DNA from: Azolla caroliniana
Lineage: Eukaryota; Polypodiophyta
Reading direction: 5' to 3'
Assembly (NCBI GenBank): GCA_043228905.1
Contig: JBHGNT010000001.1
Coordinates: 1,984,001-2,048,000, forward strand
DNA length: 64,000 bases
The position numbers and the translations under genes are program-made. The notes below the pieces were generated by a model. It worked only from the letters and a program-made list of their open reading frames with translations. It had not been told where the DNA came from and ran no database searches. Each line of letters begins with the position of its first letter. Position 1 is the stretch's first letter. Of the stretch, positions 21,833-33,584 are shown one piece after another.

Positions 21833-22283
21833 TGTTACGGGCATGCCCATATATATCCCGTGGTGAGAATTTACCATAGTATTTTATACACGTGGATAAG
21901 TGTGAGGGTTAAATGAGAGTGTAAAGAAGGGGAGGATTACTTTTAATCCTCGGGATTGAGACAACCCATTAGGCCAAGTGTGAACTTGCATGGGGGCCTT
22001 GGGTATCGCTATAAATATGAGGCCTAACTACCCTCATTTCATCATATCTTGACTATGTTGAGACTCTGTTTCGTGGTGGGTCAACTCTTGTAGCGAGCGC
22101 GCCAACACCAGGTACGACTCGATGCCACGACGGTGGTATGGGACGTCAATCGAGGCTCAAGTCCGTTTCGATCCCTTCGCTCGGGGGTGGTCGGGTGGAT
22201 CGGCACCCTTATTTCTCTCTCTCCTTTCTATCTATCTATCTTTTATCCTTATCATATGCTTACTTTAGATCATAACTCTAGCA
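21833..22283 (+). repeat. Gypsy 3' LTR (451 bp)
   Basis: Partner of 15032-15481. It starts TGTTACGGGC and ends TAGCA, against TAATA in the 5' copy. Confidence 0.95.
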
Positions 22284-22442
22284 GTCTAGGTGTGATTCTT
22301 GTTTTCACTAGGCAATATACAATAAGTTCCTTATTAGCAACATACATAATAATACTCCATCTAACATGAGGAAATTGAAACATAAGTGTTTTAACCTTAC
22401 GCTTTCCACAATATACATGTGCTTAAAATTAACAAATAATTG

Positions 22443-25207
22443 ACAATAGTAGATTGCAGCCTCATGCCTTTGACTACAACTATCTACAACACGTGAGGAA
22501 TGCACCAGTATGAGTGGTTGCTAAAATGGGAAAGAAGTGGTTGCTTGATCCTTATCCTTCCATTTCTCATGTGTGTGATATGATGTGTTTGTATGCAAAA
22601 GAACTTGTTGCAAGATTACTATGGGATCCAAGGAGTTGGTTCTAGTCATACTCCTTGGGGGAACATGTCATAAAGGTTCCCTTCTTTTAGTATTTAATGA
22701 AGATTGGAAGTTCATTACAGATGTTTACGAATGTAACAGTGCTAGCAACTCAAAAACATTGGACTAATTGGGGTGTTTCAACTTTGTAGTTGAAAACCTA
22801 TTGGAGATGGATTTGGTCTTTCAAGGGGCCTACTAAATTTATTCTTTTTAGATGGCTATTAGTGCATGTAGCATTACCAGTTGGCTAGTCATTGAAAGGG
22901 AATGTAGCACCTAATCTATGGCAATGTGGCTTTTGTTATGCATCCCCTCTGGTCTTGTCCATTGGCTCAACAAGTATGGAATAAAGTTCTTTCTTTATTC
23001 CTAACGATCAATGTTGGTTGCTTGTTCTCATGGGGAGCAACGGTGTGGGGAGTTTTACATTCTAGCTTGATGTTTTATGAGGAAAACGATATTCACGAGG
23101 CCATGACGATACACAATAGAAGATTGATATCAGTTAGTCTGTTTCTGCTACCTCGAAAGTAGGTGTGACCTGTCTAGGTCTGGAAACTGTGACTACGATA
23201 ACGTTTTTTTTTTTTTTCAAAAGAAAGTATACTTCCGTTAGTATTTAGAAAAGTCATAACAACATACAAAAATTTCCCCAAAACATCTTTATAAGATGTT
23301 GGTTGAAAAAACAAAAGTTTTGACTCCAGAATAGAGTAAAGTAAACAATCAATCTGAAAATTGTTCTATAAAAAGCTTCCACAAAGGTCTACCAAACGAG
23401 GTAAAATGCAATCTATACCCTTTTGTTATGCAATCAAGAACCTTCAATCTCCATAACATGTTGCAGGCTGTAAATAGCCATCTTCTTTCACCCGTTCTGG
23501 GTGATCAAGAGTCCTCAATGGATGTTCCATTCAAGATCCCAATACCCTCTGTTTTTCTCTTTGTTTGATGCCTCGAGAAGATTGTCAAGGCCTCCATACT
23601 AAATGCAAACTATATGTCCCCCTGGTTTAAAGATTGTGGCTTGCATACTTCCATTGTCCAGTGTTATAAGCGTGTGAAGCCTTTGTCTTTTTTTAACCCA
23701 CATAATTGTTTGATAAGTTGGCACTGTCCATAAACATTCTGTATTAACACAAGCAGTTAATCTAAAGTTTTCCTCACCCACTCTCTATAGTATGCTTCGA
23801 CGGCACCACCATCTTCACTCATCCTCATAACAAGAAAAATGCTTCATACAGTCCACTTCAGCCATCTCGGCGATTAACATGTTGTAGCATCTTGCCAATG
23901 TCCACTAAAATCCTGCATAATCAACAGAACTCATTATAAAAATTTCCTCACCCACTCATGCTATTCAACTTCGACCCCACCACCATCTTCACTCATCCTT
24001 ATCTCATAAAAAGTCTTCCTTCAGTCCACATCAGCCAACTCGTTGACTAGCATCTTGCCAATGTCCACGCCAAACCTATATTAACAACACAAAAACAGTT
24101 TACAAGTTTCCTCACCCACTCATCATAATCGGCTTCGACCCCCCCACCGTCTTCACTCATCCTTATCACAGAAAAAACTGCTTCATTCAGTCCCATCCAA
24201 CATCTCACCTATTAACCGATTACCATCAAGGTCCTGTCAAACAAACAACAACAAAACGAGACACATGCTTCAATTCTTACCGCCATCATCAATCATCACC
24301 ATGAAATTAAAACATGCCCCCACATCAAACCTTGCTTCAGCCCATACCACCACCATTCTCACATCTCTAAAAACTAGACAAATTGCTTCAATACCACATC
24401 ACCTATCTCAGTTTATACCATTTTGAACCTGTCGTGATACTCCTCCTAATCTCTTCATTTTGCACATCAACAATGTGCTTCATTTCTACGTCACCCATCT
24501 ATTCGTTCAGCTCCTAAAACCTGTATAAACAACAATAGCATAAATGTATTGTGTGTATCCCCTCCTAAACATGCGCTTCAATCCCCCGTCAACACCATCA
24601 TTCATCCTTACCAACTATAAAAACTTCCATGACTACACATATAAAATATAAAGTTTCCTCATCCCCTCATATATTTGCTTCAACCCCCACACCCTCCCCA
24701 CTCATCCTCTCATCATTAATAAGCTGTATAAGACAATAACTACGTGACTACGATAACGTTGTGGCTATTATGGAAATGTAGATGTAGTCGGCTTTATGAT
24801 GCAACAAATCTTGGTCCTTCAGATGTACTGCTTGAGATATGGGAAACATTGTTGACAATAGTATGTGGGCAATATGATAATATGTATGTTCTCCATAAAA
24901 TGTTCATAAGAGAAGGACAAAGCTTCTTCACTTATGGAGGACGTTGCCCCTCTTTGTAGTGTTAGATCAAGGGCCTCAATGGAACTATCGACTTCCATGG
25001 ACCCTTTCTTGAATATCAGTACATCATGGTAATGTACCTACCGTATCAAGGTTCAACGCCCCTTTATAAGTTGTTTTTGTATGTACGGGTTTTGGTGTAC
25101 ATACAATGTCTTATATTTTATGTTGTAAGCCTCTGGGCATATAACTTCAACTTGTAGTCTTCAAACGTTTTTAATACTATTGAAGAAAATCTTTCAAGGA
25201 AAAAAAT
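22443..25207 (+). mobile_element. 5'-truncated LINE with perfect 17-bp target duplication
   Basis: The 17-mer AAATTAACAAATAATTG occurs at 22426-22442 and 25208-25224, directly after an A-rich tail (AAGGAAAAAAATAAA). Between them, plus-strand coding remnants match the zinc-binding domain that ends plant LINE reverse transcriptases: KGPTKFILFRWLLVHVALPV, then WQCGFC and WSCPLAQQVW (22800-22990). After an insertion, LWLLWKCRCSRLYDATNL (24760-24815) continues the LINE C-terminus. Without the nested insert the copy is about 1.2 kb, a typical 5'-truncated insertion. Confidence 0.9.
23206..24743 (-). mobile_element. Poly(A) retroposon nested in the LINE, opposite orientation
   Basis: GTGACTACGATAACGTT occurs at 23189-23205 and 24744-24760. 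The insert starts with a poly(T) run, i.e. the poly(A) tail of a minus-strand element, preceded on that strand by CTTTCTTTTG. Together with the 17-bp duplication this marks target-primed reverse transcription. No open protein is visible. Its centre has repeated units of roughly 170 bases, each with CCTCACCCACTC and CACCATCTTCACTCATCC (about 23772, 23944, 24110). It could be a LINE 3' region or a retroposed non-coding transcript. Confidence 0.85.
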
Positions 25208-25260
25208 AAATTAACAAATAATTGGGTTTAATGTCAGATTCTACACTCTAAAATTTTTTG

Positions 25261-25580
25261 AGTCATAACATTTTAGAAGTGATAGCCTTTAAATTGGATC
25301 CTCAAACAATGTATTGGAGTGGGTTTGTTGGAGTGGATATCAAGCATGACTATGAATAATGTAATTGTTACATATGTGAACCGGTTCTTCCCTATTTCAA
25401 TATGCAGCTAAATCTAGCGATAGTCATAACATCTTAGAAGTGATAGTGTTTAGAGTGGATCCTCAAACAATGTACTGGAGTGGATTTGTTGGAGTCGATA
25501 TCAAGCATGTCTATGAATAATGTGGTTGTTACATATGTGATATGGCTCTTCTCCATTTCAATATGCAGCTCAATCTAGCA
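25261..25580. repeat. 161-bp tandem duplication
   Basis: AGTCATAACAT-TTAGAAGTGATAG starts at 25261 and 25422. Both units continue through TGGATCCTCAAACAATGTA to TTCAATATGCAGCT. No gene is apparent. Confidence 0.9.
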
Positions 25581-27980
25581 AAGAAATATATAAATTCATT
25601 TGTTTATTCGAGCATGACTCAAACTAATTCTTATACAATAGGTTCAAATCAACCTATCATCCTAAAAGTTCTATGATGCTCAAACAATTGTGGTTGAAGA
25701 TGTGACATATCAAACTATTGGATCGATTCTTGTGTAACCAAGTTGTGCACAATTTTATTCCTAATATTGGCGGAGATTCCTAATACCCCTTCATCAATTG
25801 AAGGGTTGCTCATCTAAGAAAGAAGGAACATATAACGCACACATAAAACTAACTAGAAGTATGATCCACATCAACCATGGAGAAGTATATGGTTATGAGA
25901 GAAAATTGGAAGGCCAATATTTTTCCATTCGACTATCCTATTCAACGTGGGTCTATAATACAAATTCACTTTATATATTGAAATTTGAAAGGAGTCACCG
26001 AGGATATAAAAGTGCATATATCCATGCATCTATATTTTTCCATCCTTTCTTTGGCTTGGGAACTTAATTTTGATTTTGAATTTCTCGATCAATATAATTC
26101 AATATCACATCTTTTTGCGATTTCGATGACATCAGGTCATTGTTTTTTTCCATTTGAGGCTAATCAAACTATAATTGAAAAACCATTATGTGCATAAAAG
26201 GGACTAAAGGAACAAATTCAAAGTAGGTGATGTCTCGATTATCAGCTATGAAACCAAAAGTAAAAACCTGTATGAATTTGTTAGCATATTATCAATTTTG
26301 AGGATGAACATTTAATACCATCAATGAGCTAGATGTTCTTTAATTATGCATCCCTTCATTATTATATCCTTTTCCAAAGTCCCAGATTATGTTGCATAAA
26401 GCACAAAATGTATAATGCTTTATGACATTTTTCTAAATTGAACTTCGGGACTCGACTTCACAAAAGTTAAATGATGATCACAAAACCAATCAATAGACGA
26501 CATAATGTTCCTTTCCCCAAGGTGCAAATTCCACGTTAATGGTAGAGCTAAAGCTTTTTACTTCTACGTTTTTTGCACTACAAAAAGCGAGATAAAAGCA
26601 AATGTGTCCATGCAAAGAGTCGACAACTACGTGGGGGAGTCTAATTGGCGACAACCATGGAGTTGGGGGTTGAGCGTTCTTCTGTGTTTTTTGCAGGAAG
26701 ACTCCAAAAACAATTGTCTTGGGGCTTTTACCGAAGAAAAACGAAACAAAATTGTTAAGAACACCCCTAACCCTCTCGATACAATTTGACAATATGTATC
26801 GAAACCTTTTTTAACACATGACTTCTTACAATGTTCCAAGTTTCTTTTTCTAACTTTGAACAAATAGAAACTGAGTTAAACAAGAAAACCATAGTTGCCC
26901 CTCACAAATTTTTTAAACATTTTTCACAATATTCTCAAGTTATGTTTAGTTATCACATTGCCTCGAACATAAATCCCAAACACTCCTACTATGTGGTTAG
27001 AAATAGTGAGGAACTGTGGTCGATTAGTTCCTCGAATCAAAGATTTAACGTGCACATTCTGGTCGATTAGTTCCTCGAATCAAAGCTTTTAACGTGCACA
27101 TTTTGGTTGATTAGTCCCTCGAATCAAAGCTTAACAAGCGCATCGAAAAAAAATCAAAGCAACTTGTATTGTTAATCGAATCAAGAGACCCCCATGAATC
27201 TAATGATATGAGTGTTAACTTGATGGCTATAAACAAGACCCCATAGTTAATACTTCCATTAGTCTAGCTATTTTTAGATTAGGCAAAAAGAGGGTCATGA
27301 TTAGCACCCCTAATAATTTAGCTATTATTAGTGGTAAGTGCCATTCTCGCAATTCATTGAAACGTTAGGGTCATGATTAGGACCCTAATAAATCTAGTTA
27401 TTATTAATAATGGTAGTCACGTAAATTAATTTGATACGTTTAGGGGGGCAGTTAATCTATTATAACATTAATACCCCTCCAAAACAAAAAGGAAAAGAAA
27501 AACAGGTTTAGGGTTTGATAGATTATGTTGCTAATCTTCTTAATTTGTGTCTGCATGAACACCCATTGATCGATCATATTAAAATTTCACAGAATGAATG
27601 ATACATCCATCGCCTGCAAGCACACTGCAATCTCTAAAGCATATCATCCAGTTCTCAGATCGGCAAAAATCAGAACGCAAGTTCGCGAAGTTAGCTCATC
27701 GAACTTAAACATTAAGAAAAATCGCCATTAAGACTTACCTAGTTAATAATGCATTAACTGAGATCAAGAATTATACCCCCCCTGTATAATTACAATGTAG
27801 GATCATCATCATCATCATCACACAAATTAATCAAGTGTGATGCCAAAGTGTTAGGGACACATCAGTTTATAAATCATCACAAAAAAAGCTCTCAAAAAGA
27901 GATTCAGATGTATATGTATATATGTGTGTGTGTATTCCTGCATGTGAGAGCTGGAATCGATCGATCAATCAGTGATTCAA
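25581..27980. other. Intergenic between the LINE and the WRKY gene
   Basis: No protein family is recognised. Overlapping reading frames on both strands at 26490-26863 have no domain features. A short minisatellite is listed separately. The right end probably includes the WRKY 3' untranslated region. Confidence 0.5.
27018..27145. repeat. Three-unit 43-44-bp minisatellite
   Basis: GGT(C/T)GATTAGT(T/C)CCTCGAATCAAAG begins at 27018, 27061 and 27105, each followed by A-rich sequence and, in the first two, AACGTGCACATT. Confidence 0.85.
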
Positions 27981-28114
27981 AATGGTAATTGCTGTGTTCT
28001 TTTTATATATATATATGTGGTGGCCAAATCATTATGTGACCAAATAAATGTATTTTTTGTGGATGATTTTTTGTGTGATAAGAAATGGAGCATGATCTCA
28101 AGGCAGTTTGGCAT

Positions 28115-31100
28115 CTAATTAAGGGTGGAGAAGAACCCATTTTGGTGAGGGTGACATTGATGGTTGTGCAGGTGGTGGCCGTGATTAAGGCCCATGGGGC
28201 CGTGATTAAGGCTGATGGGGCCGTGATTAAGGCCGATGGAGCCGTGATTAAGGTCGATCGATCGGATCTCATCCGGATCGCTTCTCTGCTCGATGTTGTT
28301 GATGTCCCGCTTGTTGAAGATCGAAGCAAGCTCCGGCAGCATCCCCAACTCTGAGAAGAAATCATCGTCGGCTTCCTCCTCATCCGGCACCGCGAATCGG
28401 CCATCATAATCATCGCCATCATCATTCATCATCCCCGATTCTGCTGCTGCGGGGCCACGCACTCCTCCATCCCCTTCATTACCATGAATCTCCCCCTCAT
28501 TACTAATCAATGATTTCATTCCGTGATCCCCATTAATCAGGCCGCCGTCAATCCCTCCTAAATCATCGTAATTATGGATGTTGTTGTGATGATGGCCGCT
28601 TGTGGTCCTAGGGGAATTCACAATCGAAGAGAAGAGGTTATTATAGCCCTGGCTTATTATAATCGGGCCGCCGCGATCGTTAGCACTAATCATGGTATCA
28701 TTAATCGTGCTTAATTCCTCATCGTTGCGATCTTCGTCTCCTCCTCCTCCTCCTCTTCTGGTGTCACTGCTAATCAAACCTAATTTGGGCGCATCGGGGT
28801 CATTAGTGGAGTTAATCATGGAAGGATCTTGATTAATTCCACTAATGCCGATGTGGTCGGGCCCACCTCCATCCTTAATCTTGCTGCTGCCTACAGTCGA
28901 GTGATTATGGTCTGATGTGTATGTGATTATGAGCATCGATGGGTCTCGCCTACTTCTTTCCACTTGTTTTCTTGCAGAGCATCCTTTGGCGCTGCTACAC
29001 CGATAATATCCCCTAATGATCATCCCATTCAACATAATGCAGAATCATTTGGATTGCTATTAGGCCGGATATAGCATTAAATCTTCCCATCGTAATTAAA
29101 CACTAATGACATTTTCAATGTGCCTAATAATCTCGCCATTACACACAAACTATGACAAGAAGCTGAGAATTAGGAAAGAGAAGAACTGTATTACTTGGGG
29201 TTTTCTTTCATATACCCTCATGTAAGGTTCCTATGGCCCATGATTAATTAAGCTCCTAATTATTTCTCATGTAACAATTAAGCTCAGAGCTGATTATATG
29301 CCAATATTATTAACACCTTTTTAAACTTCTTCTGTAAATACTGTGAATTAATTAATTAATTAATTACTCTTTCGTAGCCCAGACGTAAGCCTTTATCCCT
29401 GCAATTTGTTTGGTGTGCTTTCATGGCCGGCATCACATGGTGCTTTGATTCTATCATTCCTTTTCGAATTTAAATCTTTGTTGTTGGGTAGTTTATACTA
29501 TTAGTTAATGCAAATGAAAAAGAAGAAATCTAAATGGGGGTTGAAAGATCAACACAAACTAATTAATTCCTTTTTTGATAGTACTGGCAATGCTACAATG
29601 AAAATCAAGGGCTAATTAGTAGTGGTTACTATTACTAATCAGGAGAATTAATTATTAAATGCGATGATCATCATCATTATCATTACCTTGGGTAGGGTGA
29701 GCCTTTGATAGGTTTTTGGCCATATTTCCTCCAAGCCCACAGATCAGTGGGGGGTGTCTCGCCTTTCTGTTTGCTTGGATCCCCCACTATCGGCACACAA
29801 ATCACCCTCTTCTCTTGAGATTTTTTTCTACTGCATACACAAATAATCACAAGTAACAGCAATAATTTCAAATTTAAGGCTCATCAATCTCTTAATCACT
29901 GTACATCATCTAATGTCTTCAAATCAACCAATGGCAAAATCATTATAATGCAGTGTCACCGTATACTACCTCTTTCTAATCCTACCATAATTTTGTGTAA
30001 TCATTCACAAATAATAGCAATAATTTCAAATTTAAGGCTCATCAATCTCTTAATTACTGTACATTATCTAATGTCTTCAAATCAACCAATGGCAAAATCA
30101 TTCATTATAATTCAGTGTCACTGTATATATAATTTGTCTGTACTGCCTCTTTCTAATCCTACCATAATTTTCTGTAATCATTCACAAGTAACAGCAATAG
30201 TTTCAAAATTAGGGCTCATCAATCTCTTAATTACTGTACATCATCTAATGTCTTCAAATCGACCAATGGAAAAATCATTCATTATAATTCAGTGTCACTG
30301 TATAATTTGTCTGTACTGCCTCTTTCTAATCCTACCATAATGTTCTGTAATCATTCAGTTTCCAATGTACTTCTGTTTGTTAATAATGTTCTCATCAATC
30401 AACAATCTTTACGTTTTTCGTTTTGCTGTTTTCTCGTCTGTGACAATCAATCTTACAGTGGCCTTAATAATCTAACCGTCTTGTTCGATTGACTGAAAAT
30501 CATGATCCATTTGCAGACAGCATTAAGTAGTGATTGAAATGAATCCAAGAGATTTGCTTGAATATTTAATTCCACAAATTAGCACCAATCCAGATCTCAG
30601 CTGTTTAATAATGTATCTTCATGGCTGGGATCTGAAATTCCTGAAGATGCAATCCTGAAGAAGCGAGGATCCATTATTAGATTGGTATATGCTCTTTTCC
30701 TGGTTCATAAACAGAGAGTGCAGGTGCCATGGTGTCTTTCAAATCCTGCAGGCGCACCATGGGAGGACTTGATCATGACCCTCTATCTCTGGATGAATCT
30801 TCTTCAGTACATACACATAAACAACTCCATAACCACCTTCCATACCCTTCTTTTCTTTTCTTTTCTTTTCTTTTTTCCTGCTAGTAACCCCAAGCCGTGT
30901 ACATAAATCATGATTTCAGACGAATTATATTTTTTTTCAATCCGACTCGATACTGAAGCTATAATTAGTAATGCACTGAATTTCCGGGCATAACAGAAGT
31001 TCGCTGATATTAATTAATAATGCATGGTCTTGAATGGTTTGGCATCATGTATGTATTTTGGGCGGTGAATGGAATTGTAATGTACAATCATGATCCGAAA

Positions 31101-31682
31101 GAAAATATTATAAACCATGATCCATCCGAAGTGATCGAATCAACAAATGATTACTTTCAATAGTAATAAGATTGATCGAATCAACAAATGTGATTTAAAA
31201 CCTTATTAATCCGTATTCTGCCATACATCAATTCCTTACTGCATTGCAATAACAACATCATAGACGTGACCTCTCTAATGACGTACTAAATAGAGATGAA
31301 TCATTGGTAACAGGTGAACTTAATCAGACATTAGATGAACATTAGTTATAGTAATGCCGATGCTATTTATAACCTAGAAAATCAATTCTGTGTTCTTGTG
31401 CATGAATGGAGATTTAATTGATGAGATTTAAAAAATTAAGACCCTGTGGCAATTCTGCATGAATAATAAAAAAGCAATGGAAATTTACCTTTTCTTATTA
31501 CTATTGCTAACATGAGTCGAGTTGTTCAGCTTTGTGCAGGGATCCAAGTCTGGATTTCTCATCAATGTCTCAACTTGATTGATATCGATCTGTAGTACTG
31601 GGCTGCCATCATCATCTAATTCGATATTATAACTAATGCTGTTGCCCAATTGATCTGTGTCTTGGATCTCACTAAGATCCAT
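28115..31682 (-). CDS. WRKY transcription factor, group IIe (three exons)
   Basis: A nuclear DNA-binding protein expected to bind W-boxes (TTGAC core). Exons on the minus strand are 31682-31489, 29830-29687 and 29012-28115, with GT-AG junctions and matching phases, giving 411 residues. The domain has WRKYGQK at 98-104 and zinc ligands C118, C124, H148 and H150 (C-X5-C-X23-H-X-H). The second intron falls in the Arg before [15 protein letters not shown], the position typical of group II WRKYs, and the [11 protein letters not shown] and KGSPYPRGYYRC contexts point to group IIe. The acidic C-terminal half has an [15 protein letters not shown] segment, then a repeated LNHG tract. The start is the first ATG of an acidic N-terminus ([11 protein letters not shown]). 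(CCCTAA)4 lies 300 bases upstream. Subgroup is confident; the orthologue is not. Confidence 0.94.
28175..28262 (-). repeat. 21-bp coding repeat near the WRKY C-terminus
   Basis: Four in-frame copies of a 21-base unit encode [21 protein letters not shown] and LNHGHH. The units are nearly identical at DNA level, pointing to recent slippage expansion rather than an old domain. Confidence 0.85.
29842..30357. repeat. Triplicated segment in WRKY intron 1
   Basis: Units starting near 29847, 30005 and 30182 share CAATAATTTCAAATTTAAGG, CTCATCAATCTCTTAAT and CCTCTTTCTAATCCTACCAT; a partial fourth ends near 30357. Unit lengths are about 158 and 177 bases. The array begins only about 15 bases from the exon 2 acceptor, so it may have copied branch-point sequence. 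Confidence 0.9.
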
Positions 31683-31983
31683 GAAAAGCCTGGCTCAATT
31701 GATCAAGAGCCCGCAGTGATTCTTATAATTAATTTGATTTTCTGCAGATTAATTTGTGTGTTTACAGTCTAGATTTGGCGATCAGGCCAAAGAATTGAAG
31801 GAGGGAATGAATGAGGGGAGAGGTCGAAATGCATGAATCAAAATGTTAATGGAGGAAATGGGGTTGGGAATCGATCACAAAGTGTGATTAGTATGTAAGA
31901 AAGAGGATTCCAAATTTTGATGGGAGCAATTATAACCAATGGCAGAATGTGGATGTGAGGTCTAAATTTGATAAATCTTGAGA

Positions 31984-32007
31984 TTAGGGTTAGGGTTAGG
32001 GTTAGGG
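31984..32007 (-). repeat. (CCCTAA)4 telomere-like motif upstream of the WRKY gene
   Basis: Four perfect TTAGGG units on the plus strand, about 300 bases before the WRKY start codon. Plant telobox elements (AAACCCTAA) are known in promoters, but this hexamer form is not the usual plant heptamer, so a regulatory role is only possible. Confidence 0.6.
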
Positions 32008-33184
32008 ATCCCAGCAAGCATATGGTATTGGGTTTCTTATGTCTGATTTGGGGGGGCTAAAGAAGGAGGAGAGGGAAGGAAGTGGTGTAGTCAGTCATGG
32101 GCCCTATATATATATATCATATAAATTTAATCAAAGATATAGATGTACATAGATATATGTAGATATGTATGGATTAGATATATTCTATTTGGAATATTAT
32201 GTAGTTACAATGGAGTTAAAATTTATCAACTTTGGATGGAATTTTTTGTGATATTGTTTGGCTACACACTACATTATACATACATACCAATACAGTACAT
32301 AAATTGCATTACATTACATTCTCCAATCAATCAATCAATCCATGAGAGTTTATGACACACCCTCGTCATTGCGTGCATACCGTATATAATATGTACATAC
32401 TACTCTATGAAGACACACGAAAGAAGACAATGTTTGGAGTTATACGACAGCCCATGTCCTTTGAGACAGATCTTGTCCTGACCGGCCCGATCCCGTCCTC
32501 CCAACTACGATACTCTCTAATACATGACTTTTCCTCATTCGCCTCCTGGGTGCCCACTTAGATTTGTCCCAACCCCCCCCCCCCCCCCCCCCCCCAATCC
32601 GGTTTTGGAATGAGGAGTTGTCTTTAAATCGGGTATGAATTGGGTGGTGCTTTCTTTAAATCAATCATGTGCTAGATCTACGTTGCGTCTGAGTTATCTC
32701 GAGGATGTGCTTACTCTCGGCTTTCATGTGATTAGGATGCCATACGCTTTGACCTCACATCATTCCAAAAATAATAATGTCAACATACTAAAGTCTGAGA
32801 TTTCAATATATATATTAGCATATTTTAGTAGTTTCCCCTGGAAAGTAATAAGGAAGAAGGACGTGCGTGGGTCGCAACTATGTATGTTCCTTCGTCCCCC
32901 TTTTCCTAGCACACACATCCCTTCTCGACAAAAATAAATGAATAAATATATGGAAATTTTTCTAAGCATGTATCGATACATGATCGTCTAGCATAATATT
33001 GCACGTGCTCCAACGGAAAGCATCATTCGCACGCACATTACGGGCACTTAGCATCTTTGATGGAACATCAATCCCCCCCCCCCCCCAATATGCCACCCAC
33101 GAAGTGGCCTCCTCGATTCATTGCTAGATTCGGCATTGGCTCTATAGTTTTACATTTTGTACACATCCAATCCAATTCTAATGA
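32008..33184. other. Intergenic with poly(C) tracts, upstream of the WRKY gene
   Basis: Probably contains distal WRKY promoter. Visible features are a TA run near 32106, 23 consecutive C at 32573-32595 and 14 C at 33073-33086. No gene is recognised. Confidence 0.5.
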
Positions 33185-33192
33185 TTTCTTAT

Positions 33193-33576
33193 CATTGTTG
33201 TAAAATACTTGCCATAAAGTATGCGTACAATACGTATTCTAAGTATTCTAACTTCTTCTTTTTAAATACTTAGAATACGTATTTTATAGATAAAGTACGT
33301 TAAATACTTAGAATATGTGTAGAATACGTGTAGAATACTTAGAATATGTGTAGAATACTTGTAAAATACGTTAAATACTTCTTAAATTTTAAAGTTTTTA
33401 AAAAATATATATATATATATATATTGAAATGATAAATACTTGTTAAATACGTTGAATACGTAGAATACGTCAAAATTTTAAAAACGACAGTTCTAAAACA
33501 TAGAATACGTGTAGAATACTTCAGAGTATTCTAAAACGTACTCTAAACGTAGAATACGCATTTTTTAACAACTATG
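33193..33576. mobile_element. hAT-like miniature element, copy 1
   Basis: Flanked by perfect 8-bp direct repeats TTTCTTAT (33185-33192 and 33577-33584). The ends are imperfect inverted repeats: CATTGTTGTAAAATAC at the left and, inverted, CATAGTTGTTAAAAAATGCG at the right. The interior is AT-rich, built of AGAATACGT/AGAATACTT units, with no coding capacity. An 8-bp duplication is the hallmark of hAT transposition. Related to 39971-40137. Confidence 0.8.
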
Positions 33577-33584
33577 TTTCTTAT

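Larger units (their letters stand above)
20301..21879 (+). pseudogene. Gypsy integrase with C-terminal chromodomain, broken
   Basis: A zinc-binding H-H-C-C region with stops lies at 20301-20440. The core carries SMDFIVSLP (first Asp, near 20505), IVSDRDPK (second Asp, near 20690) and the Glu region ERYLPILEF (near 20860), with a small disruption and stops between. The C-terminal KLAPRFCGPFQVL block is duplicated. The end (about 21660-21800) encodes REFKIKWMDKSIKDATWE, a chromodomain as in chromoviruses, which directs insertion toward marked chromatin. Confidence 0.85.
15032..22283 (+). mobile_element. Ty3/gypsy chromovirus retrotransposon, nearly full length, inactive
   Basis: LTRs of 450 and 451 bp begin TGTTACGGGC and end in a decayed TAACA inverted complement. 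The flanking pentamers GTTTA (15027-15031) and GTCTA (22284-22288) differ at one base and are read as the target duplication. Primer site, gag, protease, reverse transcriptase, RNase H, integrase and a C-terminal chromodomain follow in gypsy order, then a polypurine tract. Stops and frameshifts break gag-pol in many places, so no active product is expected. The leader (15496-17180) is unusually long and repeat-bearing. Confidence 0.95.

Noticed and set aside
28085-28354. 89-residue plus-strand frame with VIKADGA repeats
   Set aside because: Antisense of the 21-bp coding repeat in the WRKY C-terminus; the periodic peptide only mirrors the DNA repeat.
29948-30340. 130-residue plus-strand frame
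   Set aside because: It spans the triplicated block inside WRKY intron 1, and its internal repeats come from that triplication.
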